Shown: positions 12,526 to 24,455 of the stretch, one piece after another
How positions within the stretch are numbered: position 1 is the stretch's first letter
Layout of the letters: each line of letters begins with the position of its first letter
Assembly: GCA_002682825.1 (NCBI GenBank)
Contig: NOKP01000014.1
Span: forward strand, 1,127,559 to 1,191,558
Source: Neonectria sp. B-13
Taxonomy: Eukaryota; Ascomycota; Sordariomycetes; Hypocreales; Nectriaceae
Reading direction: 5' to 3'
Length of the DNA stretch: 64,000 nucleotides
Position numbers and translations under genes: made by a program
Notes under the pieces: generated by a model
What the model saw: the letters and a program-made list of their open reading frames with translations, nothing else
The model's database searches: none
Told to the model about the DNA's origin: nothing

Positions 12526-15500
12526 GGCACTCACAAATGTGGGAGACAGGATTTCACGCCTTTGACGAGACCGGTTGCATATCTTTCCTTTTTATTTTTA
12601 TACCTTCTACGGACGCCTGGCCTCGTTTGATAATCGCGGCAGGGGGGGGAGTATGCGCATTGTGCACCGAACATATTTTTTTCGTTTCCGGGATTGCTTG
12701 ACATTGCGTGGCGTTTGAAAGGATCATACCGAGAGTCAGGGAATGGGGAACCGGGCAAGGCAAAAGAGACGAGGCCATGGCGCAGGACCAGGACCAGGAC
12801 CAGGACCAGGGCCAGGAGGAGGGCATGAAGCAGAAGCGGACCGGTAATAGCTGGGGGCATAATAATGGCGGGGGAAACCGGCACAAGCGAGCAGTAGAGA
12901 TTACCGACACGCACATATACATTGCATGTAGTATATAAAAAGGCTTTATATACGTATACCTCGGGCAATCTCAAGCTTTCAGGAGTCCTGTAGCATGCAC
13001 AACTAGGCGAGTTATTGTGGCTGAATCTGTGTGCGTGATGATCCCGGATGCAGCTAATGTATCGAGCACATGCAATAGCCCAGCCTAATCACACAACCCA
13101 GCGAGGCTCAACCAACAGAACGCTGCGCGGCGGGTTCCGATGGTGTGGTTCGCGCGGATAGGGTAAGCAAACTGGGGCTTGTATTTTGTGTTGGTTGGAA
13201 AGGCGATGGGTTTTTTCTGGCGGGCGGACGTTCCGAGCGACACGACATGGCTGGCATCCATGGCTTAAGTAGGCTAAAAGGCTTCTCAGCCTCGGTCGGT
13301 CAGTTGGTAAGGTTGGTGGTGCCTAGGCGAAAGGGGGAGGGAGGATTGGCCATTGTGGATGGATATACGAGACACAAGGTACGTAGCAGTGCACTGTATA
13401 AGGTACATACGGATAGTACTTCGCTGGTCGGCGGCTTTTTTATCGGCCTTAAGTACTTTCTTACTTACACTTAGTTTCCGCTTGTCTCATTCGTCAGGGT
13501 TCGAGCGAGGCGGACTATCGTGCTACAGCCCCATGCTGGCGATGCTGTTCCAGGTGGGGCGCCACTTGGACAAGGGGTACACATACATTACCTACTTCGT
13601 ACATGCGTATTAATCAGTCTGCGGCTGGATCAACAGTCGCGATTTGTTGATTGCCATTGCATTGCAGCCTTGGCGGTGGGTAACGCGCCGAGGACCCGAA
13701 CAAACTCAAAGCTGAAAAGAAAGGGAAGAGAGAGATAGTCTTGACTAGAGAATGGTGACATCGGAGCTGTCAGTGTCAGTCAAATCTTTGGCCATCATGC
13801 AAGTGGTGCTGATTCGCAGCAGCAAGCGGCGCGCCGGAACCTTGCCGAGCCAGGTAGGAAGCCGACAGTGCAGTTATTCCTTCTTTCCGCCCCCCCGTCG
13901 CAAGGCTGGGTCAGCACGGCGTGTCATCAGCGTGGTAACAGGTACGCATATATACATCGATCGTATTCGCTGGGGCGGGCCGCTTTCCTTTACGTACAGT
14001 TTGACGGTGGCCTGAATCCAGATTGGAGAATGCGCCCAGAAAAAAAAAAGATCCCGCCAAGGCCCAGTGACAATCTGGCAAAATGTCCTACCAAGGGCAA
14101 CCAGCGCAGGGGTGGTGTCACGGGTGAAGAGAAATTCACTAATCACTACTAAATCCAAGCGCCCGCCCCATATATTTGTTCCATTCGCACCGCGCCGCAC
14201 TGTATTCCGTATTTCGTGTGTTTATACGTAAGTAGGCACTTCGTGCTTGCCTCTCTCGGCAGGAGAGTGGCTAGCACCTACCTAATCAATTACAAGGTTA
14301 TCTTTTTTCTTTCTTTGCGCTTATGATTTTTTATCACCACCCCTTCTCGGGCTTCTCGGTTAATGTCGCCTTTTACGTTGTGGTATCGGGGACTATTGAG
14401 AGTACTATGTATATATGCCCTCGCTTCGTTTCACATTGTTCTTGGTTTCGGGTAATTTTTTTCGGGGTTGCTGGCGTGTGCTTTCCTCATGCTCTCTCGG
14501 TTGCCTCCTTCCCCTTCCACCCCCTCGTTGCATAGTCGAAGCGCACGTGATGATGAGCTAACGCAAACGGGGCATTGAGAGGGGCCACCCCGGGCACAGA
14601 GCAGGGGTGTGCTTGAAGCTGGGAATTGCATTCTGCTTTGGTGCAGGTAGTGTGCGAAAAATACCCTGCTTGCAGCGGTGGCCGTTACGGTGACCTGACT
14701 GGTAATAACTCGGTTGGTTGGCTGGCTGGCTTTGAAAGGTGGTGGTGTGTGGCACTGTACTTGAGGTACATGTTGGTGCTAGTAAGGGATTTTATTTTAT
14801 TTTAGTCCTTTCTTTACTTCTTTTTTGTTTACTGTTGCTTTTGATTGGGCTGCAGGGGGGTGTGCGTGTGGGCAGAGGTAGTGGTAGTATCCGTGGAAGG
14901 AGTCGAGTGCAGATTGGCAAGCAAGAGTAGTACTCCGTACATGTGAAGCACCGAGGCTCCTAGGCTAGACGCTGTCGCGGTGACATCGGATTGTTGTCGC
15001 CATGCGCCTTTGTGGTCGCAGCGATCCATTTCCTTCCGCGATCCCTAGTGTCTGCTCGTTACTTGGGCATCGATAAACTGTATTCTCGTCAGGAATGACT
15101 ACTAGCTGGAGGGGACACATTGATTTAGTCATTTAGTCATCACTGGACTAGATTGAATGACCACGAACTTTAGTCACATAGCGATGGATACTACATGTAT
15201 TATTTGTCGATCTAAGTTTCACTCGCTGCTGTTCCGCAATGTGCTGCATTGATGGTGAATGACTATACCGCTTCGCAGCATGGGTGCATTCATTCGCTCA
15301 CCAAACCTGTTATACCGCACCGCGCTGGCTGCATAGTGGTGTGGTGTGCTGTGTTGTAATTTGGTCCCTGGCCCAGTCTCAGTCCCGCCTTTCGCGTTTT
15401 CTCTCTCAGAAACTACTTCTCTCATCTGACCCGGTATGTTGGTTCGAGGCGCATGACTTGACACACACACGTTGACTTAATTTTTTTTCACCCTCTCCCC

Positions 15501-16771
15501 TAGGTACCTACTACCAATCTAACCTATCCTGAGAAGATACCTTCTAAACTTTCCTCCGTTCTCCCTCCCTTCCCTTTCCTCGATTTTTCTTCCTCTTCTC
15601 TCTCTCATAATCTCCCGCTCTCACACTCCTCTCCTTCACTATCGTCCGAGCGTACGCTATTCCGCCGTGCGCCGCCTACGTATCGATCGTCTATTCTCTC
15701 ACTCCTTGAACTCTCCACCCCGATCTCCACCTGTCGTCTTTTCCTTTGCGCATACGGATACACCATTCTTGCTCCTCCCCCCCCTCAGGATACATTCGGC
15801 CTGTTCGGAGGGTGCCAATCTACTGGTGACAGACTCGACAGGACAGCGCCCCACGGCGGCCGTGCAACGTTTCACATACACCGTCGACAATTGTTCATCA
15901 TTTGTGACCTTGATCTCCTCGTCGCAAGTCTTTCTTGTTTCCGCTTTCTTCCATCGGGTATCTACGCCCCCGCGAGAGAACACACGCGAGGATACGTACT
16001 TTACAGAACCTCCAGGCTCCTGCAGGGGGGCCGCAGGCAAGTGTGGGCTTATTCGCACCAACAAGGGGGGTGGAAAGGGAATTTGGTTGTTGGCTGGGGC
16101 GGATTCCAAGACACGCCATCGCGCTCGCTCGCATCGACAACGCCAAGCCAGGAAAAGAAGACGACCAGCGGAACGGGGTGAGAAAAGCTGCTCAATTCTG
16201 CGTGGTGGCGCTTCCTGCGGCAAACTTGCAAAGGATCCCCCAATTGATCGGCGCAAAAAAAGAACACCGCCGTGGTTTCGGTCCTTTCCTTCTTCCTCAC
16301 TTCCTCTCTCTTTCGTCCCGAGCGTGAGGCACGCCCACTTGAACCGAGCCCCACGGATACGATCCCAAGGATACGATCCCTCGTCGACATCCACCCAAGC
16401 CAAGGTCCCTCTTTCGGCCCTCGGACTATCGGTGCTGGAGCCCACTACGATAGGGTCGAATACTACGACGGATCTGGCCTCGGCTTGTCTCTTGGACCAG
16501 CTTGACCAGGGGCCTAAGGTATTAGGCGATTAGGCGATTAAGGACTAAGCGTTGTGGATCGCCGCCGAATATTGGCAACCCAACCCACTTCCAACCGCAC
16601 CAGTTTCTTCGCAGTTGGCTTTGGCTCCCGACGCAATAGGAAATCACGTGCACCCCCCAGCATCCATCTACCCACCCACTCCTACATTCTAGCCGAACTA
16701 CTTACACCACTTACACCACTTGGCCGACGCCAATTGCAGAACCACCACGTCCTGCTTTAATCTGGCCTGTC
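12526..16771. other. 4.2-kb spacer and long leader of the DUF3716 gene
   Basis: 12526-15450 shows no gene. 15541-15640 is an extreme pyrimidine tract, a likely transcription start region. From 15453 to 16771 there is not one ATG on the plus strand, while about a dozen CAT triplets (ATG on the minus strand) are present. I read 15.6-16.77 kb as a long, possibly intron-containing 5' leader. Long open frames on both strands here lack a normal start codon and were not called. Confidence 0.55.
12783..12812. repeat. (CAGGAC)n repeat downstream of CHS7
   Basis: About five copies of a CAGGAC hexamer, 260 bp after the CHS7 stop, probably in its 3' flank. Confidence 0.85.
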
Positions 16772-19631
16772 ATGGCAACGCCAGAGCAGCTGGCCGCATG
16801 GGACGCCCTTCCCGCTGAGGAGCATGACTCAGTTTGGAATGAGACGGAACGCAACTTTTGGGCCGACCAGGATCGCCAAAATGAAGTGACTGACAACGAA
16901 GCCGACAAAGCGTTTCACCACAGCATCACCGACGCCAAGGTAGAGCTGAGCAATCTGACGGGGCGTCGCAGCCTATTATCCGAGTCACAGGCCCGGCTAG
17001 TCAGGGAACTGGCCAAGGTCGAGGAGGAGCTCGCCCGTGTGTCCCAAGCATGCGATGAAAAGGCCGATCGCCTGAACAGGACCGAGCAGGAGTATCGCGA
17101 TGGGCAGCAGGCCCGCCTGGAGACCCGCCAGAAGATAAGAAACACTATGCGGAGATTCTTCAAGGAGAAACGCGGCGAAGACCCAAATGCAGTGGACCCA
17201 GATGACGTTGAGTTGGACCACATTGCACCGGCACCGGCGCCCGAGGAGGAAGTCAACGGGACTGCTGCTCCCGAGAGGAATGGAACTGCCCCCTCTGAAA
17301 GGTATACAACACCAGAACCAGCAGACACGAGTATTGAGGACACGACGATGGAAGGCACCGAGCAGCAGAACGGGTTTCACAACAGCGGCAAGGCCAACGA
17401 CAAGGTTGCAGTTGATGCCATTGTGGACGTCGTCGACGCCGACGGTAACGTCGTCGGTCCAGTGGAACGCATCGAGCCATGGAACCAGTGGGTCGAGGCT
17501 ATTCAAGACCTTGAAATCCGAAGACCTGTCAAGATTCGCCGTGGCCGCCGTTTCAACGAGTCGCATCTTTCCACCATATACGAACGCACAGAGGCCAAGG
17601 GCGTTAAGTGGCTTTCCTGCATGATCCAGGCTACCGGCGAAATCCAGTCGAAGCGATGTCAGTCGTGCGACAAAAACCAAGGCGCCTTTGACGACTGCAT
17701 CATTGTCGGCGGTGATCTCTTCCAAAAGTGCGGCAACTGCGAGTGGAATCGTCAAGGTTGTCACGGGGCCTCGGGAGATGTCATCGATGCGCCGACTGCA
17801 AAGAGACGATACAAGCAGCGGAGGGAGACTAGAGATCTTCAAGAAAGCCCGACGTATCGAGAATCCCAGGTCACCGAGCTTCAGCCCAGGCCCGAGCCTG
17901 AGCAAGCGCTTGCACCTCAGCACACTCCCTCACGTCTTCCTATCCTGGCCCCTCAGCCCGTCCCCAGTCAGCCTATGCAGCCTATGCAGCCAATCCGACC
18001 GATGCAACCCATCCAGCCCGATACGGCCCAACCTAGTACCGAGGTCGACTCGCCGATGAAGGATGCACCAATTCTCAACGGCAGTCAGATGGTTCGCGAG
18101 CCCGAGCAGATGCCAACGCCGCACCAGGAATACCGAGTGACCCCCAGCTTCACACCTGCCAACACTCGGAGCAGGCCCCCTTCAGCTGATCGTCCTACGC
18201 CGACATCTATGCACATTGAGCCTTCTCCTCAACCCACTGAGTCTATTTCCGACGAGCCTTTAGAAGAGATTACTCGCGACAACATGGCTCTTAGGGATGA
18301 TGGCGTCGTTTATACCTATCCCGAATGCGTCGTGGGCGTGCCACTGGTGAAGATTGACGAGAGCCACCCTTATTGGGAGCCCAACTGGCCTAATGTCCGG
18401 ACCGTGATCGAACCGCAATTAGCCAAGTGGCGCGAGAAGCACCAGGCGGCAATTGAGGCTGGCCCCAAGCAAGAAAAGGGCGGGTCCTCGAAGTACCAGA
18501 TAGGACGGCAAGTCAACCGAGGTATCAAGATTCTCGAATTCCTCGAAGATGGAGATATCAGCCCGTACCAGCTCCTCGGCAAGAAGTTCATCCAGTCAGG
18601 CAAGGGTGGCATTTGCTCCTACGATACTCTTTTCCGATTGTCAGAGACTATGTCTGAGTTGGCCAAGTTCAAGCTGGACATGAAGCCAGTTGAGTGGATG
18701 CGCCAGCGGCTATACGAGCTGAGCCAGCTTGAGGGCTCCAGCTTCAATCTGCCTCGGACGATTCACGACTTCTATCACGACCCTAAGCTCACAGCTCTGC
18801 GATATAAGCATGGCTTCAAGAATATTGGTCGTCCCTCGGGAATGAAGACTGGCCGTCACAGCCTTGGAAGCCCCAACAATACCCCCAAGCCTCTCAAGAA
18901 GCGGAAGAGCATGCATTCTCTCGCGAGCACCCCGCGCGACACGCCTTTCGTGGACCAATCGCCCCTGGCAACACAGATGACGCTTCCTCCTGAGAGCCCT
19001 TTCAGTTCTCATCTCCAAAAGCGCCCTAAGCTTCTCTCACCCGCCCTAGGACCAGTTCACGACGAATTTCACGTTGCCGGACACTCCGATGCCGATTCTT
19101 GGAGTGGTGTGCCTATCGGGAGGAGGGATTATCGTCTCTATCAGGTGAAGACCCGCCTGTACACGAGTTCTACACACGTAACGCAGTACTGGTCCTGGAT
19201 GGAGGACGATCAGTCCTTCGAGCACCAGGTCCTTAAGGGCCTGAACCCAGTGTCGTGGGGTGTTCACAAGGATCCTATCGACTTCCACGTGAATCTGGAC
19301 GAGATTGCGCAAATTGTGTGGAATATTGAGGCTCTACGAATCCATGCTATCATGCGCACCGATAACTCCGTCCGAGCCAAGACGGACGGGCGGCTTCGTG
19401 GCGATATCATGGCGGCGTTCAAACGCGAGCGGACAATGCGACGGTTCTTAAGATTTTGTCGGGATAGGAGCATCCGAATGCTGAAGGAGACAACGTGAGT
19501 GTTCTCCTCCAAACCTCGATGTTTATGCTAACGGTAATGATAGCGAGGAACTCGATCGTCGCTGGGAAACTTTGCAGTCTGAGCAGCTCCCAGATGAGAA
19601 CGGGAAACCCAGCAAGGTATTAATGGACTAG
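16772..19631 (+). CDS. DUF3716 zinc-binding-like protein
   Basis: Predicted 936-aa protein from exons 16772-19494 and 19544-19631; the 49-bp intron has a GTGAGT donor and keeps the frame. Residues ~50-130 form a charged heptad-like helix, probably a coiled coil. Residues 296-~337 contain a cysteine pattern (CQSC, a further Cys after GAFDD, then CGNC and GC) that matches the fungal DUF3716 module, a putative zinc-binding domain of unknown function. A Pro/Gln-rich linker follows, then a conserved-looking block at ~500-690, a basic KKRK nuclear-localisation-type motif near 708, and a second folded-looking block at the C-terminus (~770-930). I infer a nuclear, perhaps DNA-associated role, but the family function is unknown to me. 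The leader is unusually long and free of ATG. Confidence 0.85.
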
Positions 19632-20572
19632 CTTTCCCTTCCTGAATAGGAACCGGCTCGCACTGGAACTCCACACGGAAGTGGAGGTTAATACATCACG
19701 GAAAACACCTGGGACGTTGTTTGATCTTAGGATTATCTCAACATGATTTCCTTAGAGTCGTTTGAGTCCGGAAAATCAGCCATTTGTTCCACGACTTCCT
19801 GGAAATACCTATTATTCACCGAGTGGCCGGCGTCCAATCTCGGATTACATTCAACATCAGTGTCTGAGGAGCTTTTTCCTTCACCGACACAAGTATACTA
19901 CAGGGCGGGTTTCAGACCGGTAATTTCACTGTACACTACCCGGCTTTTCGTCTCCCACACCTCCCTATCTCGTTCCAGTCTCATACCCAGCGCGGGAGAA
20001 GCGAGAACTGGAGGGGAAACAGGTGTCACAACGGAGATGCAGTTTGGGCTGCGCGCGCAATCTTAGGAGGCAACGGACGGCGCCAATGCAAATATGGGGT
20101 TTTGGTGGTGTGTTTCTATATAATCTACCTTCCTTTTGCTTTTTCTCTTCACATCTCCTTTGTTAGTTTTCCTCTCATAGAGGGAACCGTTTGGTTCCCA
20201 CCTGCCAACACTGGCCCTGTTAGGGGAGAGTCGGGCGAAAGGTTATGGTTTTGAGATAGCGCACGGCATGCGGGATTACAGCTATGGGGAAAATGAGTGA
20301 ATGGATGGATGGATTGGTCGGTCGGATGGAATGGGAAGAACACGGTGTGTGTGCGAGAACCAGAGTAATGAGATTTCATTATATTCGTAATGGACTTTTA
20401 CTACCTGCTTACCTGGTTGAGACCGAGTATTCATTCCGACTACATAACCTACATGATTCGACTTCCTTGTCCAATCGACCAAAACTGTGCTCCCGTTCTA
20501 AGACCCGAGACAACGCACGCCTATAATTCCTAAAAGAGTACCACTCGAGACCTGTCCTGATTTACCACCCCG
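19632..20572. other. Convergent 3' spacer
   Basis: Lies between the stop codons of the DUF3716 gene (+) and the DPB11-like gene (-). I see only presumed 3' untranslated and spacer sequence. Confidence 0.6.
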
Positions 20573-23166
20573 TCACCGTCTCCTCATGGAGCGCCCCCCG
20601 ACAACTCCCAGACCCTCGACGCCCTTCGCCAGCACAGGCTTCACTTCGGCGCTGCCACTGCCGCCCATCATGCGGCTCATCAGCGCGGCTTTGCACTCCT
20701 GGGCGCGCGGGTCGCGGTACTCCAGCTGCGTGGAGGGCGGTTCCTGCTGCTGGTTGGCGGCCTGGGAGCCTGCGGCCTCAGAGTCGCGTAGGCTGTCGGA
20801 GCGGGCGGCGTCGCTGCTGGCGTTGGAGATATTGCTGATGGCGCGGCCGAAGATGTGGCGGCGACGGGGACGCGGGGCCTCGTCGTCGGGGGCGTTTTCG
20901 GCGAGGACGCGGGATGCGGTTCGGTTTGTGGTGGAGGTGGTGGTGGTTGAGCCGGTGGACTCGATGAGGCTGGTGAGTTTGGAGGCAAGGGCCTGGCGCT
21001 CGGCGACTTTGGCTTGTTTCTTGGCTTCCTCTGCCCGCTGTTGCTCCTGCTGCTCACTACACTTCGTGTCGAGAATGGCTTCCTCAGGGGGAGGTGATGG
21101 TCGGGACGTCTTGGTGGGTTCGGATCGGGTGCGTGTGAAGGCGTGCTTGCCGGGGGGGGACTTGTTGAGGCGAGCGGAGGAGACTTCAGCTAGAGGGACT
21201 TCGAAGTCATGGTCTTGGGGGAAGCTCTCGGCGGCAGGATGGGTGAGGGCGGTGGCGAAGTCGGCAGAGACGAGGGAGTCATGCGTCTCCGAAGGCTTCT
21301 GACGGGGCTTCTCGGGGGAGTCGTGGTCGAAGGCGGTGGTGTCGACGCCTGCTCCTGCGGGTGGCTTTAACTTGCTGGGTTTTGACATCGTAACGAAGGG
21401 GTCTAAATAGGTGCGTTTGATAAGTTTGGTGGCTGCCCTGGGTAGAACATCGGCAACAGGCTTTAGTAGTGGCTGCGGTTGCGGTTGGGGCATTTCGTAT
21501 CGGTCCTTGAGCTCCGGGAAGATGAAGTCCTCCAGGGGCACCTTGAAGCCCGTTGATATGCATTCCCAGAGCCACTCGGCCGAGACGACCGGGACACCCC
21601 ATTTAATAGCCATGCGCAGCTTCTCTTTACGCATGGAGGCCAAAGACTTACACACCAGCACACTGATCCCGCGGCGGAACTCTTCCTCGAAGCGGGCGCC
21701 CAGCTGGGCCAGGCTGCGGGCGACCTGGTTGAGCTCAATGCCGGTGAAGGCGGCGGTGCAGACGGTCAGATCGGCGAAGCCTGGGATGGGGAAGAGAGGG
21801 AAAGGACGGCCGAGGACGTGTTCGTTGGGGTCGAAGAAGGTCTTGTTGTGCAGGCAGCTTTCGATATAGTACTCGGTGACGACATAAAGGCCGTCGTAGT
21901 TTTCGGGCGGGTGGGTTTCGGGCTGGGAGGTCTGGGGCACGATGAGGAACCGGCCGAGAGGCGTAGTAGGAAAGGGGCCGAGGGCGGCTTCGTGGAGGAA
22001 CGAGCAGATGGAGCCGCCGAGGGTAGCGATGGTTTGCTCGAGGACGGAGGTACGCTGAGAGGTGAAGCCATGGACGTAGAAGTAGCAATTGGCAAAGACG
22101 CCTTGCTGCTCCTGAAGAACGGGGATAGTAGGTTCCGGTTCGGGTTGAGGTTGAGGTCGAGGTGTGGGTTCCTGCTCCCCTCGAGATTGAGGGCCGTCGA
22201 CTGGAGGTTTTTCTTGCTCATGGGCAAACGAGTAATCCCTTGATGTTGACCTTCCGAGGATATCCCCCCAGAGGTTGTTCCGTTGTGAGTTGAGCTTCAT
22301 ACTAGCCGTCTTCCTCAACTTCCTTGGCCCGTCCTCTGTAGCGTTCGCCATGGCTGACCGTGATCGCTTGCCCCAAGCGGCTCGCCTCGCGTCCTTCTTA
22401 ACCCATGCGCCCTTTCCCTGCTCCTCTGGCGGCAGTATAGGATCGAACTTGGACTCCTCCAGGATCATGCCTCTGGCCATGGTCTGGTCAAGCCAAGTGA
22501 GCGTGACGGCGTAGATGCCCCACGACTTGGCAGCCGCAAACTTCTTGCCTTCGGGCTTGTTGACAATGAGATGTGTGCATCGCCTCGTGAGGTCGCCGGT
22601 ATACAAGCCGCCGCCCGAGGTGATCTTCTGCGCAATGGCATCACGCTGGTCGCCGAAGCCCGTCAGGCAGATGAGCAGCGATTCCCTCGCAGCAGGCTGG
22701 CCGTTGGAGGTGTCGACGCCGCGCTTCTCCAGGGGCTTCAACTGGTTCTGGGACTCGAGGGCTGCGTAGTCGATGTCGTCGTCATTCTTCCATAGCTCGG
22801 ACATGGCCTCGATCCAGGTGATGTCCATGGCCTTGATGTCGGGGCGCTCGCGGGCGACATGGCGGTACTTGGGGGTGTCGTAGTCGCCGACGATGAGGTG
22901 CGTGACGTCGGGTGTCAAGTCGTACTTGTGGATGCCTCCGAGCTCGGCGACTTTGCTTGCTATGCTGGTCTTATCAGGGCGGTGTTAGCAAGGGCATTCC
23001 GATGTCTTCGGTGGAGAGGGGAGGAAGTGAACGGTGTAGGGGACGGGAAACACACTCGCTGGTCGGGTGGGATGCTGGTGCAGCAGACGACGATGCCCTT
23101 GAGAGGTTCCGCAGGGTCGATGACAACAGACTCGAACTCATCGTCGACAGAGTTAGGCGACGCCAT
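20573..23166 (-). CDS. DPB11: Dpb11/Rad4/TopBP1-type multi-BRCT replication and checkpoint protein
   Basis: Predicted 835-aa protein. Exon 1 is 23166-23056 and exon 2 is 22969-20573. The intron (86 bp) begins GTGTGT, ends ATAAG and is phase 0, giving PPDQR/TSIASKVAELGG. Four BRCT domains are visible: about residues 20-110, 133-222, 325-426 and 433-517, each with the conserved Gly-Gly and Trp positions. The remaining ~315 residues are low-complexity and Ser/Pro/Glu-rich. By family this scaffold binds CDK-phosphorylated Sld proteins to load the replicative helicase and activates the ATR-type checkpoint kinase; S. pombe calls it rad4/cut5. The upstream region contains an ACGCGT box 127 bp before the start, consistent with G1/S control. 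It is divergent from DCN1. Confidence 0.93.
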
Positions 23167-24455
23167 GACGAACCCGGTTGCGGTAGATACGCAGGATGCC
23201 TCGTGCCTGGGGAGTGAGGATTGGTGTCGTGAGGCTCTGTGGTTTTCCTATCTCGACTTTTGGAGATGGTCCAGTCGCTTATCGAAATAGGAACGCGTCG
23301 GGGCACAGCACCGCGTCAAGTGGCCCCGGCCCCGGACTCGCTGAGGCGCGCGACTGGTCCGACGTCATCCCAGAGCAACGTCGCCCAGCAGCCAGTCCAG
23401 TAAGGCGGGGTCTTTCTAGTGGTAAAAGCTCCCCGCTAAGGGAACAGCATGAAGTATAGCCTATTAAGTCGAGCTGTTCTGCTTTCTAGGTATTGTATGG
23501 CAAGGGGAATCTAACTTATGGTAAAACGGCTTCTTCAGGCGACTCCCTCGGTAGTAAGGTAGGTATGGTACTTGTCTAGGAGCCTGTATGCAGGATGCGG
23601 GTAGGACAGTAACGTCTAATTCGATCACCTCAGTTAGACGGTACAGTTGGTGCTACGATATTGGGACTTCCAGGGAGCAGCATTGTCTCGTTACGCTCTA
23701 ATCTTGAAGGCCGCAACATAACAGTAAATGACAAGTTTATTGTTGTATTCGAAAGGCTAAAATTCTCTTGGGCATTGAACGGGTCTTATTAAAATCCCAC
23801 CTCTTCCTCCCAGCTTCCAAACGCACCCCATCGCCGTTTCCAGACCCCGATTGGAAGCTTCGGTCAATACTTCCATGCGGGTACTCTGTACGTCCCACCA
23901 ACAGCTCAGCTCAGTGCAATGCCTCCAGCCGCAGCGGCCAGCCACACCTTGCAGTGGCCTTCCTTCCCCTAATAGATTCACCTACCCCCCTGTAATAAGG
24001 TACTGATCATCTCAACCCCACCATCGTTCGTTAGGTGCCTAAACATCACATCACAGCCTCGTCGCAAGAGGCTCCAATATCAACCCCTCCATCCACACCT
24101 CCACAAACCAGAACCGCATTCATACTCGCCGCCGTCTCGACATCCCGACCGCTTTCCTCGGCCGACGGTGCTCCTCGATCCCCATCGCTTTTCCGCTGCC
24201 CGACCCCTCAGCTACGTCCGACGATCCTTTACGCCTACGCCTACGCCTTCGCCCTGCCCTCCGCGTGTCTCGTGCACCGCATCCATTCGACCCCTCCCTC
24301 CTCCTCGTCTTCGAAAGAAGTCTCGCGATCCACTTCGAACGGAGGCCTTCCTTGCGACGCACGGCACGCCAGCAAAACTCTCGGCCGACTTGGCCTCGGT
24401 CCTCCATCCGCATACAATCAACCGCTCCCGACGCCGTGCATTATCCGCCGCCAAG
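23167..24455. other. Divergent promoter region of DPB11 and DCN1
   Basis: 1.3 kb between two divergent starts. It holds an ACGCGT box near the DPB11 side. On the DCN1 side, 23920-24455 has no ATG on the plus strand and is pyrimidine-rich, as expected for a leader. No gene seen. Confidence 0.6.
23293..23298. promoter_or_regulatory. MluI cell-cycle box (ACGCGT) upstream of DPB11
   Basis: A perfect ACGCGT lies 127 bp upstream of the DPB11 start codon. In yeasts this is the binding core of MBF, which drives G1/S expression of replication genes. A single six-base match can occur by chance; the position before a replication gene is what makes it credible. Confidence 0.4.

Noticed and set aside
15667..16533. 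288-codon plus-strand open frame and a 248-codon frame opposite
   Set aside because: The plus frame begins with GTG and contains no ATG at all. No domain is visible and both frames lie in the presumed leader.
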